64,000 nucleotides of DNA from Benincasa hispida. Lineage: Eukaryota; Streptophyta; Magnoliopsida; Cucurbitales; Cucurbitaceae. Location: contig NC_052349.1 in assembly GCF_009727055.1 (NCBI RefSeq), forward strand, positions 43,925,942 to 43,989,941, read 5' to 3'. Position numbers and translations under genes: made by a program. Below are positions 23,922-37,700 of the stretch, piece after piece (position 1 is the stretch's first letter; each line of letters begins with the position of its first letter). The notes under the pieces were generated by a model that worked only from the letters and a program-made list of their open reading frames with translations, was not told the DNA's origin and made no database searches.

Positions 23922-26900
23922 TTAGGGCATCTTCAAAGCTTGTTTAAGTTGAGCAAATGCTGCTGGATGCATGCTACCAATGGCTGCATTAAAGGAATCT
24001 CCATGGAGCGCAGCACAAGTTTGAAGATTTCCACGTACAGAATCTTCTAGTGACAACTGATAGATAGGATCTGAAGCCTTGATCTTAACAGGACAACAAA
24101 AAATGCATAAGAAAAGACAACAAAAGAGCAACTACATATGTTTCATCTAATAATTTGACCACTAAAACTTAGAGGGTTATAACCTGTCGTCTACTGAGTT
24201 CCTTGCTTGGTATGGTTTCCACAGAATTGGTCGAGCTAGTATATTCATCACTAGCATAAAAATTATAAGAAGCGAACATTAGGAGTAGGAACTAGTACGC
24301 AAATATATTATTCAATAACAAAAAAAAGGCAAACCAAATCATCCGGTGAACACACCTGGACTCCTCTGTTTGGTCATCAACTCCACCCAAAATGACGGTG
24401 GTGCATACACTGGAACACAAAGTAATTAAACCATCAAAACCAAATGAAAGAAACCTCTACATTTATTCACATTGCAATCATGAATATAAGATTCAAAGTC
24501 AGATTATGTACCTCAAGATCTGATCAAGCTTATCAAGGACTTGGGGCAGTCTTAAAGTCAAAATTATGGAAAGTGCTAGGCCATACATTTTCTTTTGAAT
24601 GGAGGATACATTGTCCACCTGTGACCAAATAAAAAACTTGAAAGGGTAATGCTGAGTCGTGATGCCAAACCTAAGGCATTCAAGAGGTGGGACCTGTCCC
24701 AACTCAACCTTTCCATCAGACCTTAGAATTTAGAACATGAATAGGCAGTAAAACGTATGCTTCAGTTTGAGCCTAATTCCTAAGTGTAACTTATCACACT
24801 CCCTGGCTCCTAATGATGCAACCAACCATCAAAGTAGTTTCAACCCTAAGAACTGTCAATGGAACTTTTATTCTGATTCAAAAAGTATCCATACAGGAGA
24901 TTAACCCTCTAACTAACAACAAACTAAAACAATTACCAAACTAACACAAAGAAAGATATCCCGCTACTAACCTTGTCAAGCCACAAGTCAACCAAAGAAA
25001 GAAGAATATTTTCTTCAGTTTGGATTCCTTCTTTTTGGAGGAGCACTGTAAGGGATGGTTCAGTCATCAACTGGGCAAGATAGTTTGTATTCATCACCAG
25101 AACCCTTGCCAGGATGGCAGCTGAAGATGCTTTGACTGATGTCTTGGAAGGATCACATTCGTCTTTCCCACTTAAGCATATAACAATCAATTTCTAGCAC
25201 CAATGGAAAAAAAGACACAAATTTAAAAGAGAACACAAGCATCTTGGAAAGCCTAAAATTACTACAAATGAAACAAAATGGAAGTTTCACAGAAAAGGTA
25301 TTCAGCGTACTTGAAGAGTGCTGCCTATCATTGGAGGCACGACAATAGGAAAACACTGCAAAATAACAACAGTAAAATTTCAGAACTGTATAGATCAATA
25401 AGGGCTCTAAATCTTTGTACTGTAGAGAACAATTCAACATTTGAAAAAATTGATGATAATTTATTATCATATAGCCTTGCAAATACCTAATAAATGATTC
25501 TAACAGAATAAACAAATCATCCTTTGGAAAATAAATAAATAAATGAATTACCAAGTGAAAACATGAGGAACATCCTTCGAGCACAACTGAAAATATAATC
25601 ATCTAACATAACACAGTGAAAACTATTCCTATTCAAGGGATACTATTTCAAAATTATTTCAATAGCACCTTTCTTTCCTCATGGAAGGTCCAAGAGTCAT
25701 ATGAGTCTGGAGAATTGACGGAGTCTGTCGTCACAGATGTGTGTAACATTTTTAGCTCACATCTGTTCCATGTGGCCTCTATATGATAGCACTGTTCAAA
25801 AAATTGGTAGTGTAGAAAAAGAGGGCTCCTTGATTTTTTTTATGTGCGGAAAAATAAATCTGATATTGGAACTCTAACATTATTTAGGGAGGTGGAAAGT
25901 CCTAGAGCTGATTGCCCAAGAAATGAGGAAAGATAATTCTGCCAAGACAGATAGTTAATGTGGCGGAAGGTGGAAAATTTTCAAGCAAATATAGAGATCC
26001 CCCTTGTCTTGTTGATTTTAGTTGCCTCCTAGAAACTGTCTTAGTTAATTCAAGAAGAAAGGATAAGAAAGGTTAAAGTTCACCAACTTCTACATAATCA
26101 AGGCCATTGAAGAATGTGAGAATCTTATAGTTCTATAATATATATATATATATGTTTTACATTCTCAGTTTCTTTTGACCTTCCAAACCAGAGAATCTTT
26201 GATATTCCAACGTTTCTTCTATTATGATTTGTTGGAAAATATTTTTGTAGTCTCCATAGGATTATAGGTTAGAAAGGGCTTCCTATCCTTCATAGCCCCC
26301 CTTTTATTTTCTCATTGGCAAATATATCACTAATCTTAATAAAAGGAAGCAACTTCTTAGAACAACAGTTTGTGTAGAAAATACTTAGCCAGGGTTAGAA
26401 AGAACCCCCTCCCAAAAACTAACCAATGGGCGCCTTCTAATATAGTCGCTTATAATGAGATGGCTGAAATTACAGAAGTTGGGTAGAAAATACAAAACAA
26501 ACCAAACAAATTTCTTAAAGAGTTAGAACCTTGAGGATAAAAATCGGAAAAGAAAATTTTTTACAATTCAGTACCTGTAAAAGAAAGTAAGCATAATTCA
26601 AATTTAAAAAACCTCCCTAAATTTTGATGAACATAGGTTAAATATTTCAAAGAGAATTGCTATGTCTGAGATGTCTGGTAAAAGTTGAAGCTTCGAAGTG
26701 AATGACAATATCAAAATAAACTTCCACTAACTTGTCCATAGCTCAAGTGGTTAAGGCATATGCCTTTGACCAAGAGGCCAAATGTCCAAATCTTTCCACA
26801 CAATATTCAACTTAACTAAAAAAAGTCTCCTCTTTCGTTGTCTAAATAAACCATCGGAATAATCAAAATTTTGTTAATATTGGTACTATTTCTTATCTTA

Positions 26901-29900
26901 AAAAATAAACATGCAAACTCATACCTGCACCAGAAGGTCAATAATTGGAAGAGTTGAAAGCAGTCCTTTATCATTGACATTGCCAACAATCGAATCAAGA
27001 ATTCTGGCGATGCTAGTAGCATGCATGCTTAGAAATTCATTCCCCCCCAAAAGGATGTAAGTCTCAATTATGTTGATGGTAACCTGGTTTAAGACAATTT
27101 AAAATGATTAAGAAGAAAACGGTATACGGAACTAGTAGTTAGCACAAGGTAACAAACTGCAAACTTTCTTAACGGTCACTACCAATCAGTTAAAATTACT
27201 TTTATTCTAGCTCGCTCTCTCTCTCTCTCTCTCTCTTTGAAAGGAAACGAGCTCTTCATTGATTAAATGAAAATGCCAATATTAGTACAAGAGCAATGGA
27301 TCAAGAGGTGCACCAAAGCATCTCAACTAGCTTCATGCTCTTTAGGAGCCTAATGTCCAACCCTTAAAAGTGACCTCAAGGTGAAAATGAGAACATTGCT
27401 ATTCATTTATCTAGCAATCCCTTTCGCTTAAACAAATTCTTACAGACACTATCAATTTAACATGACCCCTGTGCAAGGATGACATGTACCAATCGAGAAA
27501 TGGTCAAAATACAGTCACTATCATTTATTTATTATTATTATTATTATTTTCTTTTTAAAGGAAAATACTTTTCATTGATATAATGAAAGAGGCTAATGCT
27601 TAAAATACAAAATCACATGAAACCAGAAACAATAAGTACAAGATAATTAAACGCCTAGATTGAGAAAATAAAAACGTTTCAATTCAGATAAATATCTTGA
27701 ATAGAAAAATTAGCAAATAATTTAGAAAGAGAACACCCGGACAAGACATTGATTCTTGCAACTTCAAACCAATCGAATTATGGAAGAGATTTATCATGGA
27801 AGACCCTCTGATTTCTTTCGAATCAAATTTCGGCTAGTAGAGCTATCAATTAGTTAAAAATACTGTCTAGCTCTTCTCAGGAGCTTGTGTCCAACTACTC
27901 AAAAGTCGCCTCATGTAGAAAATGAGAACATTGCTACTCATCTACCTTGTCATCCCTCAATTGAACAAATTCTGTACTGGATTGGCACCCACTGGCCATT
28001 CCAAGACCCAAAATGTCCCGAGGATAGGATCTACTTTGGTACATGGGACACAAAGGGTTGGAGTGCTGAAAGTGTCCGATGACTTCAGTAAATGAGTAAA
28101 ACCAACAATTACTAACCATACATGGGAGGGGAGCATAGTACATTCGAACAAATTTCTTCTTAATTAAGAAGCTATTTCATTGAAAGAAATGAAACGTATC
28201 TAAAGCCTGCAAAAGCCATATCCTATTGAATTTAATAGAAGAAATAGAATATTACTATCCAACATAAATCTAAGCCATCAAAGAAAAAGCCTAACCTCCA
28301 AGTGATCAAAACTTCTCTCCATGATATCCACAAGTCGAGGAAAGTATGCTAGCAGAGAAGGAACCAATGAAGGAGCATGAGACACTGTAGCTTCCCACAA
28401 CTGTACATAGTTTTCTTTTTAGCGGTGATAGAAGATCACAGAAATGTAAAAACAAATTAAAGAGAATTCTGTCGATGTGATAGACTAGTACCAGCAGGCT
28501 ATCTTCTAGAAGATTGAGTTCATCTGGATGATTTATGTCAATGCTCCTATCCAAAATGGGCATTAACATGTTGTAGCAAACGGGTGATTGATAACCAAGT
28601 GCGACCACAAGATTCCGCAGAGCAATAAGAAGCTGAATCTGTAGGAGGCTTTCACCAGAAGATTCCTCCCAAACCTGGTTAGATGGACAGTAGGGGCAAT
28701 CGACAAGAGACTAATTTAGACATACCGAAACAATCTGAAACTGTGAAGCTTGAATGAGGAAAGGGCATATCAAGATCAACTAAAGTCAATTTAACGACAA
28801 CACACATCACTAATTTACATTTATGCGAAGAAAACCGTAGCTTTCATGAGATTACAAGACCAACAATGCATGGCTATGTGGTACAAGACCAAAACTAGTG
28901 ACATGACTCAAGTGCAGAAAGGAGCCCATCATTCAAAATATAGCACGAAGACACGACTAACTGAAAAAAAATTATTTTACAGCTCTATTGATTATCTTGA
29001 ACATCATTTTTAGTACACTTACCAATTTGGTTTACATATATATACACATGAATATATGTGTGCATGTGTGTGTGTGTGTATACACATATATATATTTATT
29101 TATTTATAATCCTTACCTAGTTTTCCCTGTTACATGGAAATTATTGGTACTTTTCAGTTCAACATGCAGATATGGAGGCAATTTCATCTTTTTAAATACT
29201 AGATACTTCAAAAAGTATATTTATACCTTACCTTCTGAAAAAATGATACCAACATATTCGAATATGGAATCACTTCACTGACACGGCCAATCAGAACTGA
29301 TATTAAATTTAGAACTTGAACCTGAGGAAAGAGATGTATAATACAGAAGCGGTCAAACAAAAAGATACATTCAAAAATAGGAAATGACATCTGAATTATG
29401 CATAATCAGCACCTTTTATTTTAATTTTTTCGACCTCTTTTAAAGCAGAAGAAAGGACCAAAAAGGCAGACTCCAGTTACAAAAAATAAGAAGGGACTTC
29501 TACATATGAAAAATTAAATAATTGAATTCCTTCTTTGCATTCTTCGTAAAAATAAAAATAAAAAGAAGGAAAAAGAGAGAAAAGTCCATTCCTTTCAAGT
29601 CTATATAGGTCAAAAGACTCCTAAAGTAAAGGGCACAAGTATGTAATATCTCAGGTTCCAATACAATAATTAATGAAATGTGATAAGGCAAATCCTTCAT
29701 AACTTTTTTTAGAGAAACACCCAACACAATAATTACGTCATGTACCAAACAGTGTCATTTATCACTGATAATGCACTTTTCAATCTTATCCAAAAAAAAA
29801 AAAAGAAGAAAAGAAGAAGAAGAAGAAGAAAAGATAATGCTTTTTTTTAATGGGATTTTTCAAAAAGCGACGGTTATAATGAACCAGCATATTTTTTATA

Positions 29901-32900
29901 AGGATGCATCAAAGCAAAAGCAACTAAAACAGGGCCAAAGTTTATAAAGAAAAGATAATGCTTTTTTAATGGGGCCAAAGTTCAAATCAGCAACAAAACT
30001 CCTTTGGACTAATGCTGTTAAGGCTTTGTGTACAGAATTATGATTGGAAAGAAATCAAAGGGTTTTCCACGACAAAGAGACTCCTTGGTTTGCTCGTTTC
30101 AAGACATCTAAACTGAATGCTTCCCCATGGTGTTCTCTATCCAAGGCCTTTGCAGATTATTCAATTCAAGATATATGTCTTAATTGGCGAGCCTTCATAA
30201 ACCCGGACCTCTAAGTTGTCGCCCCCTGCTTATACGCCATTCTTCCACCATGCAGATTTGTTTGGTTTAGCGTTGGTCTTTGAGTTTCTTGTTCTCATTT
30301 GGATGTTTGTATTAAATTCCTTTGTTGGTTTTGCTGATTGTATCACTTTGTATTAGATGGGCCCTTAGCATTTGAGCCATGTTTTGATTTCCAGTTGAAT
30401 TTTTGCTTCTGTTGTTCTCATGGAAAGTGATGAGGGTGCTATGGGGTGTCAACTTAGTTGAGATGTCCGGCTGCACTTCCTAATCCTAAAGTTTTTCTTT
30501 GCTAGTATCTTGTTGTACTTTGAGTATTAGTCTCATTTAATTAACTTAATGAAGAGGCTGGTTTCTTGTTTAAAAATAAAAATAAAAAACAACTAAAACT
30601 CTACCGTAAGTCCAAACAATAAACATTAAAAATGAAAAGCTAATAAAAAAAATGGAACATGTTAAAAGTGAACTTCAAATGCGAGGGTCTGAAACTGAAC
30701 ATATTTATAAAGTGCAGACCACTACCTTTGAATCAAACTCCTGAACTTCCTCTACCAATTTAATGCATGATTCCCAACACATGGGTAGAAGGTCAGTAAA
30801 TTTTTCTTCTGAAAAGTTTGCATCTTCAACATGTAAACACAAGGACCGACAAGCTGCCAGCTAAGACAAGGAATGTATGTTTAACTTCATTGTTAGTAAC
30901 AGAAGGATTGTGTCAAAATTAAAGAGAGAACAAGCAAGAAAAAAAGAGAAAATAAACAAGAAAAGTAATGTTACATAAATATGATAGTTTGAATTATACC
31001 TGAACAGACAAATCTTTATCCTGAAGCAGCCGGATCAAAGCACAATATACTTGTCGTTTTGTATCATCCTTAATCTATTATGAAGTAACAATGGTCAATT
31101 TCCGTCATCAATTAAAAATTGGAATATACTAGTATTGCAGAAAAAGCAAAATTATCTTGACAAACTGATAACCAAAGCCTTTGAAAGAGCTCATGCAGAT
31201 AACATAACGGTTATATTGCTAAAGTTCCAAAAACTGAACATTTCAGTATTTTATCAAAATTTCTGTACCCTTTTTTCTTTTTGTGATATGTGAAATTTCT
31301 GAATAAACTACAATTTTGTATATTCTGCTTAACAACAAAGAGAATACATACAACGTTTTACATACTATCCTAAAAAAGAACGGGGGAAGGATATGGAGGA
31401 AAAAAGGTGGCAGACACATCTCGCTAGAGAGATCATCATGAATCAAGAGACAACATTCGAGCATCAAGTCTATAACCTATAATGCAACATGGAGATCTAT
31501 CCATGTGGCAACGATCCAACTACCCCTTAGTCTTCAATGTAATTTTGTAAATCTCTATACTTTAACTTTGTTAATTTCTCACCCCTATGGGTAATAGGAG
31601 AAATAGAAAGAGTGATAGGGGACCCCTTGTCTAATTTTCCTAGAAGCAAAGATCCGTCATCTTGGTCTTCCATTGATAAAACTCAAATATAGCGGTTCTT
31701 AACACAACCTATTATCCAAGTAATATGTAATCCATCTAGAAGCAATATCCGTCATATTGGTCTTCTCAAGAAATATCCAATCGACACGGTCGAACGCTTT
31801 TTCCAAATCAAGTTTGAGAATCCAACCTTTTTTCTTCTAAGAATGATAATCTTTAACTACTTCATTTGCAATGAGAACCAGATCCATAATTTGTCTACAC
31901 CCAATGAAGACAAATTGAGTTGGAGCAATAATGCTTGGCATCACCTTCTTTAATCTCTCAGCTAGAATTTTTGCAATAATCTCGTAGACAGAAGTAGTTA
32001 GGCTAACCCACCTGAAGTATTTAACAAAAACCACATCCTCCTTCTTTTGAATCAAAAGAATGAAGTTCTCCTTACCACAACATTTAACTGACCACTACCA
32101 ATAAAATCCTCAAAAAGTTCAGAAAATTTTCTCGAGACAAATTCCAAAATTTGAGGAAAAATTCCACAGAAAAACCAACATGTTCCGAAGCTTTGTTATC
32201 ACCAAAACCGGTGAAAGGAGTTAGAATTTTCATCACCCAACCGAATCTAGTTTAACTTACTTTTCTGAATTAGGTTTCTTTCATCCATACGACAGATATT
32301 CATCAATTCTGCTTTTGATGCTATTCTATTGTCCAATTCAAGAGTGGATAAACCAAGTCTCAGCTTTAGCATCACTTTTGGCAATCTCCTCTAGAAGACT
32401 TGTTTCCTTTTCTTCAAACTCAACATGCTAGGTTTTCAAAGCAACCTTTAAATTTCTCAATTTGAACTTATAACAAAACCAGCCCAACCTTGGAAGCTTC
32501 CCCCAATAAGAGCCCTTTTGATAACATTGCCACACTCTTTATTTAACAACCATCTATTGCAAAAATGAAAAGGAGAAGGCCCTCAATAAACTGTTCCAGC
32601 TTCAATAATAAGGGAAAATGATCTGAAAAAGTGTAACTTGTCTTGCCACTCTAGTATTTTGCCAACATGAGTTTGTTGCAAGTCCTTAATTCCTGATTCC
32701 TAACCCCAACAAGCTAGCACATTCTGTGTCATTCCCATTTTTCCAACAAGCTAGCACATTTAAGTAAAATCCATCTACTTGTGGAGTGTTCAACCTTGAG
32801 CAAGAAATTTAACTAATAACATGAAAGAACAGTCTTTGATTGTCCCACTGTTAGAGGATTTGGACAGAATTTTATACAGCCTTCAACTGGACTGTTGCTT

Positions 32901-34765
32901 CCCTAATTATACACACAGTTGCCTTCACTTATTGATTTGTTGGACACCTTTTAAAGCTGACAAAGATCATATCTGTGGCTTAGCATTATTTGTACTGTTT
33001 TGTTGAAGATATGGGATGAAAGGAATGATAGAATCTTCTGAGATAAGAACATGACGACAAAGAACATAAATAGACACTACATTCATAATGCATTTTTTTT
33101 GGTGCAAAGATACACCAGCTATATATAGTCATAATTTTCTTTCCTTATTGCAAATTGGAAACACCTTTTGTACACCCTCTGATTGGGTTCCTTTTGTATA
33201 CCAATTGATTGAGCTTCTCATGTACCTTTAGATATCCTTGGATATTTCTTTTGATCAGTGGAAATTGTTTCTTATCCAAAGACAGAGAAAAAAAATGAAA
33301 AAAAAAAAAAAAAAAAAGAAAGAACACAATATTATAGGAAAAACTTTAATATCAGTAGCACATTATAACAACAGGCATGCAACTTCGTGACCATTATAAC
33401 ACACACTGCGACTGGTTAAGAATCCCTCATACAAAATATATGAACGTATACATTAAGACAGTACCTCAGAAACCCATTGTCCCAATATTAGTGCAACTTT
33501 CCGACGGATTATACGCATGTTTGGATGATCATTGGAGATCTCGAGGGATAAAGCACCATTAAACCTAGGAATGAATATATAGGAGATAATATAATAAACT
33601 TTTCCATTATAGTGAAAATAGCGTAGAGGGATTGTAATCCTCTTTTATGATGCCCCTGATAATAGAGATCAGTAAATAAGTTGCACAATAGAAAGCAATT
33701 AGCGAACTGAACGGTCAAAAGAATAGAACAAAAAGAGATAAATAAATATAAAAGCATTATACAAAACAGAAAAAGCTTATACCAGTCTTTGAAGCTCAGG
33801 TAATTAGAAAGCTCATAATAAACATATGCAGCAGCACCATAAGCAGCATCTTTGAGAAGCAATGCCGGAGATATTTCAGTCACTAAACTTGAGCAACCAT
33901 TCATTGCCTCTTGAAGGATAGAAACCACAACAGGACCAAGCAGCTATATGAAACATCAAGATCATATAACCACATATTTCACTTAGAAATAAATGAATAC
34001 TACAAACAATTGAAGTATATATATGGCAAAAGTAAAAACAAATCTTGCATACCTGACTATGGTTTTCAAACAATACAATATATAAAGCTTCAGCACATGG
34101 TCGTAGTTTCTCTGTCCACAAAACCATATCCTGCTCATGATGAAAAGATTCGGGGTTTTGGTACCACTCCTCCAAGTCACTTGCTGTTAAAACAAAATAC
34201 CTGCCAAAGTAAAAGAACGAGACTTACTTTCTTTACAAGTTGATAAGAACATAACCTTTTTTTTAGACGGAAACAAGCCTCTTCATTGAAATAATGAAAT
34301 GAGACTAATGCTCAGAGTACAAGAGAGCCAAAGAGAAAAAAGGAACCTAAGGACAGGTATTTTACAAGTTGATAAAACATAATACCATATTAAGAAATAA
34401 CAGTAAAAATAAAAAATAAAAAATAAAAAACAGTTCCTCTCAAATCAATGGCAGAATTATGCAAAGTTAAAAGTAAGGAAAGGCAGAAGCAAGAGAAATA
34501 ACGAAACAACGTGGAGTCAAAGATTTTATTTTCAGAATAATACATCAAATGTGGGGATTGAAATTCTGGATTGACATTTGAACTATTGAACTCGAGGGTG
34601 TTTTGAAGCTACCGGTTGTCACTCTGGTGGATTCACCAGTATCTCTTCTAAAACCTTAAATATGATGGATCGTAGCTCAGCAACTATGGAAGTTAAAGGG
34701 ATTTTTTGTGGATTTATTTCAGCAATAATTGAAATTAAGGATAGAAAGGTTGGGAGTGTGCCTTT

Positions 34766-34797
<32 letters not shown>

Positions 34798-37700
34798 CTT
34801 TTTTTTTTTTTTGAAACAAGGACACGACACTTACATTAAGGAAATGACAAAGAGACTAATGCTCAAAGTTACAAATACCAAATACAAAAAAACATCAAAC
34901 ACAAAATAAACACAAAATAAAACAGAATATCTTAATTTCAAAGCAATGACAAGACTAATAAGGAAATATAAAGCATCCCAGCTGCAATAGATTCCTTGAA
35001 TGGAGTAACCAGCAAACTTCACCACAGAGGATGTCAAACAAGCCGATTCAAATCTGACAAGACTAAAACAAAAAGAGTTCTGAAAAATGCATTGATTCCT
35101 CTTGAACCATAAATCTGATAAAAGAGCTTTTATAACATTGATCCATAAACAAAAGGCCTTTGAACTCATCCTTGGTCCTAACAGCAACTGAGTAATTATC
35201 TCTCAAGCTATTAGAGAAAACCCACTGAATTTAAATATCTCAATGAGAGCAAACCAAACAGAGTAGGAACACACAAATAATAGATGAACGAGAGATTCTC
35301 CTACCCTTAAGCAAAGAGGACAAACTAAAGGCATAACTCATAAAACATGATTGGGAAACTTTTTTCTGCAAAACATCCGATGAATTGAGGCTTCCATTCA
35401 GCATAATCCAGATCAAAATGTTAACCTTTCTGGGCTTTTTGATTTCCAGATTGCTGCACAAAGAGATTTATCCATAGGAGAAGAGGAAGTCAAATTCTTA
35501 TAACATGATTCAACTGTAAAAAGCCCCGAGACTCCAAAGACCAGTTTTGATCATCTTCCCATGAAGTGATGGAAGCCAAAGAGGCATGATAATAAGTTCT
35601 GAAAATCACTAATTTCCTCATCTTTTAGAGCTCATCGAAAAATAATATTCCAAGAAGTAAAGCCATCCCAATGAGAGAATACCGACCCATCTTGATTAGA
35701 AGTGATGGAAAATAAACGTGGAAATCTATTTTTAAAGCTGCTTTCTTGGTTCCATGAATCTAAACAGAAACTTGTGCACAATCCATTTCCAAGTTTGCAA
35801 TGAATTAAAGGTTCCATTCCCTTCCAAATCTTAGAAATACTCATCAATGGACTACATAAGCTCAAATTGGTTTTTCCTGCCGTGTGCTGAAATCGCTTGA
35901 TCCATGTATAATGATTATGACTTTCCGTCAAAAGGAATCTGGTTCTTAGAAATCTCCATCCCCACTTGGCTTGGCTACAAGGGCCAGATTTCTATTCTTG
36001 ATTTACACCAAGGCCAAGACCACCATGAGATTTTGCTTTGGAAACTAAATTCCATCTTACCAGATTGATTAATATTGCATTCAACCTTTCCTTCCCAAAT
36101 GAAATTTTGTAGTATACGATCAAGCTCCAAGCTAACTGAGCCCAGCATAAGGAAAATGAACATATAGTATAGAGGAATGCTGGACAAAACTGAGTTACGT
36201 AACGTCATCCTTCCTTCCCTGGAAAGTGTAAATCTTTTACATCTATCAACTTTTTTATGAATTTTATCTAACACCTGCTGCCAACAAGAATGCCTTTTTG
36301 GAAATCTGCCAAGCGGCATTCCAAGATATAGAAAAGGCAGCGTATCCATTTTGCAACTTCTTTTTTACTTGAAACAGAAATAAGACTTTCATTGAAATAA
36401 TGAAATGAGTCTAATGCTCAGAGTACAACGTGCGGGAACAAAATATAGAACTAACAAGAAGCTAAAACTTGCTAGTACAAAAAGAGTAACATAAGACTAA
36501 TCCAAGATTTAACTAATAGAAGAAGTGGATATAAATGCATTCCAATCTAAACATGTCTTGAATTGAGTAAACTGCAAAAGGTTTGGAAAAGGAGCACCAT
36601 AAAAATCTTTGACTCGAGCATAATGATCAAGTCAGGAAATGGCTTGTCATGAAAAATGCGTTGATTCCTCTCAAACCATGATTCGAAAAGAATGGCTTTA
36701 AACGGCATTAACCCACAAAATTTGAGATTGAGCTTTTAAGGAAGGGCCCACTTGAGCTGAATCACGTTGGACTTGAAGTCATCACTCAATACCCATCGAG
36801 GATTAAACAATGAACAAAGCTTCCTCCAAAACTCTATAGAATAACAACCAAAGAAAAGATGCCAAGAGGCTCCATTATCTGTCAAACAGAGAGGACATAC
36901 TGAAGGCAAAAGCGAGTGACTTGGGAGCTTCCTTTGAAGAGTCTTTGAACAATTAAGCGCTCCAAAAATCAAATCATAACACAAATGGTGATGTTAACTC
37001 TCCTTGGACAACTTAATTTCCACAGAGCTTCATACAACTTGTTATCCATGGGAAGAGATGCAACCAAATTCTTAAACAAAGAGTTTTGTTGAAACTAAGG
37101 GACTTAGGTGATCGTTTATAGTCCTGGGGTATAATAGTAATTTATTTTACCCTAGTTTTCTTTCTTTTTTTGTATTAAGGCTTGTTGGAGCCTATAAATA
37201 AGAACCCTCGTGTATCTTTCATATTATGTTAAAAATAATAAAAATGAGACTCTCTATCGTGGTTTTTTCTCTCTGTTCTAGAGTTTTTCACGTAAACCTT
37301 GTGTCTTCCATTTCTATCTTTTAACATGGTACTAGAGCATGGTGACGAAACTCTGGCCGTCGTTGACGAAAACCAACTGGCGCAGGATAACATTAGGTCT
37401 TCACCACCCCTACTTCCGCCACCATCGTCGATGCAACCTCCGACCGCAGCCGCCACTGCTGTCCAAGTCGCCGTTGATCGGTATCTTCAATCCCTGCACA
37501 TATGTCCGCTGCAACATCTGATTGGAAACCCTAGTGCGGCCACTTTCTTCCCCAATGCCACCACTGTTGATTTTGGTCTAGCCGTCGGTGTTGTTGAGTC
37601 TTTCGCCCACCACAGATGCAAGTCACCAGCCGCATATGATGTGCCGACTACGAGCTACGGTCCAACTCCTTAACAGCCACCAACCGCATACCTTCCTCCA

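Larger units (their letters stand above)
23922..34200 (-). other. Importin exons 8-22 (C-terminal two thirds)
   Basis: Fifteen exons of 45-222 nt. Exon 8 begins with the last base of an Arg codon split by intron 7 and encodes YFVLTASDLEEWYQNPESFH, a strongly conserved family signature. Exon 14 encodes VWEESSGESLLQIQ and exon 18 DPSKTSVKASSAAILARVLV. Exons 20 and 21 encode a short acidic, poorly conserved linker (DDQTEES, SDEYTSSTNS). Exon 22 encodes SDPIYQLSLEDSVRGNLQTC and the end. Introns here are mostly under 1.5 kb but carry SINE and LINE tails; intron 10, at about 2.4 kb, holds a LINE piece. Confidence 0.9.

Noticed and set aside
25153..25602. 149-codon hydrophobic minus-strand frame
   Set aside because: It covers importin exon 17 in the wrong frame plus intron sequence; the true exon is 25355-25311.
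26735..26800. tRNA gene candidate
   Set aside because: A-box-like and weak B-box-like segments exist, but no cloverleaf can be formed and the B box has lost its TTCGA core. It matches a SINE instead.
37299..37673. 124-codon Pro/Thr-rich frame as a host gene
   Set aside because: It starts in the 5' LTR and runs through the primer site into the gag leader of the intronic Copia element.
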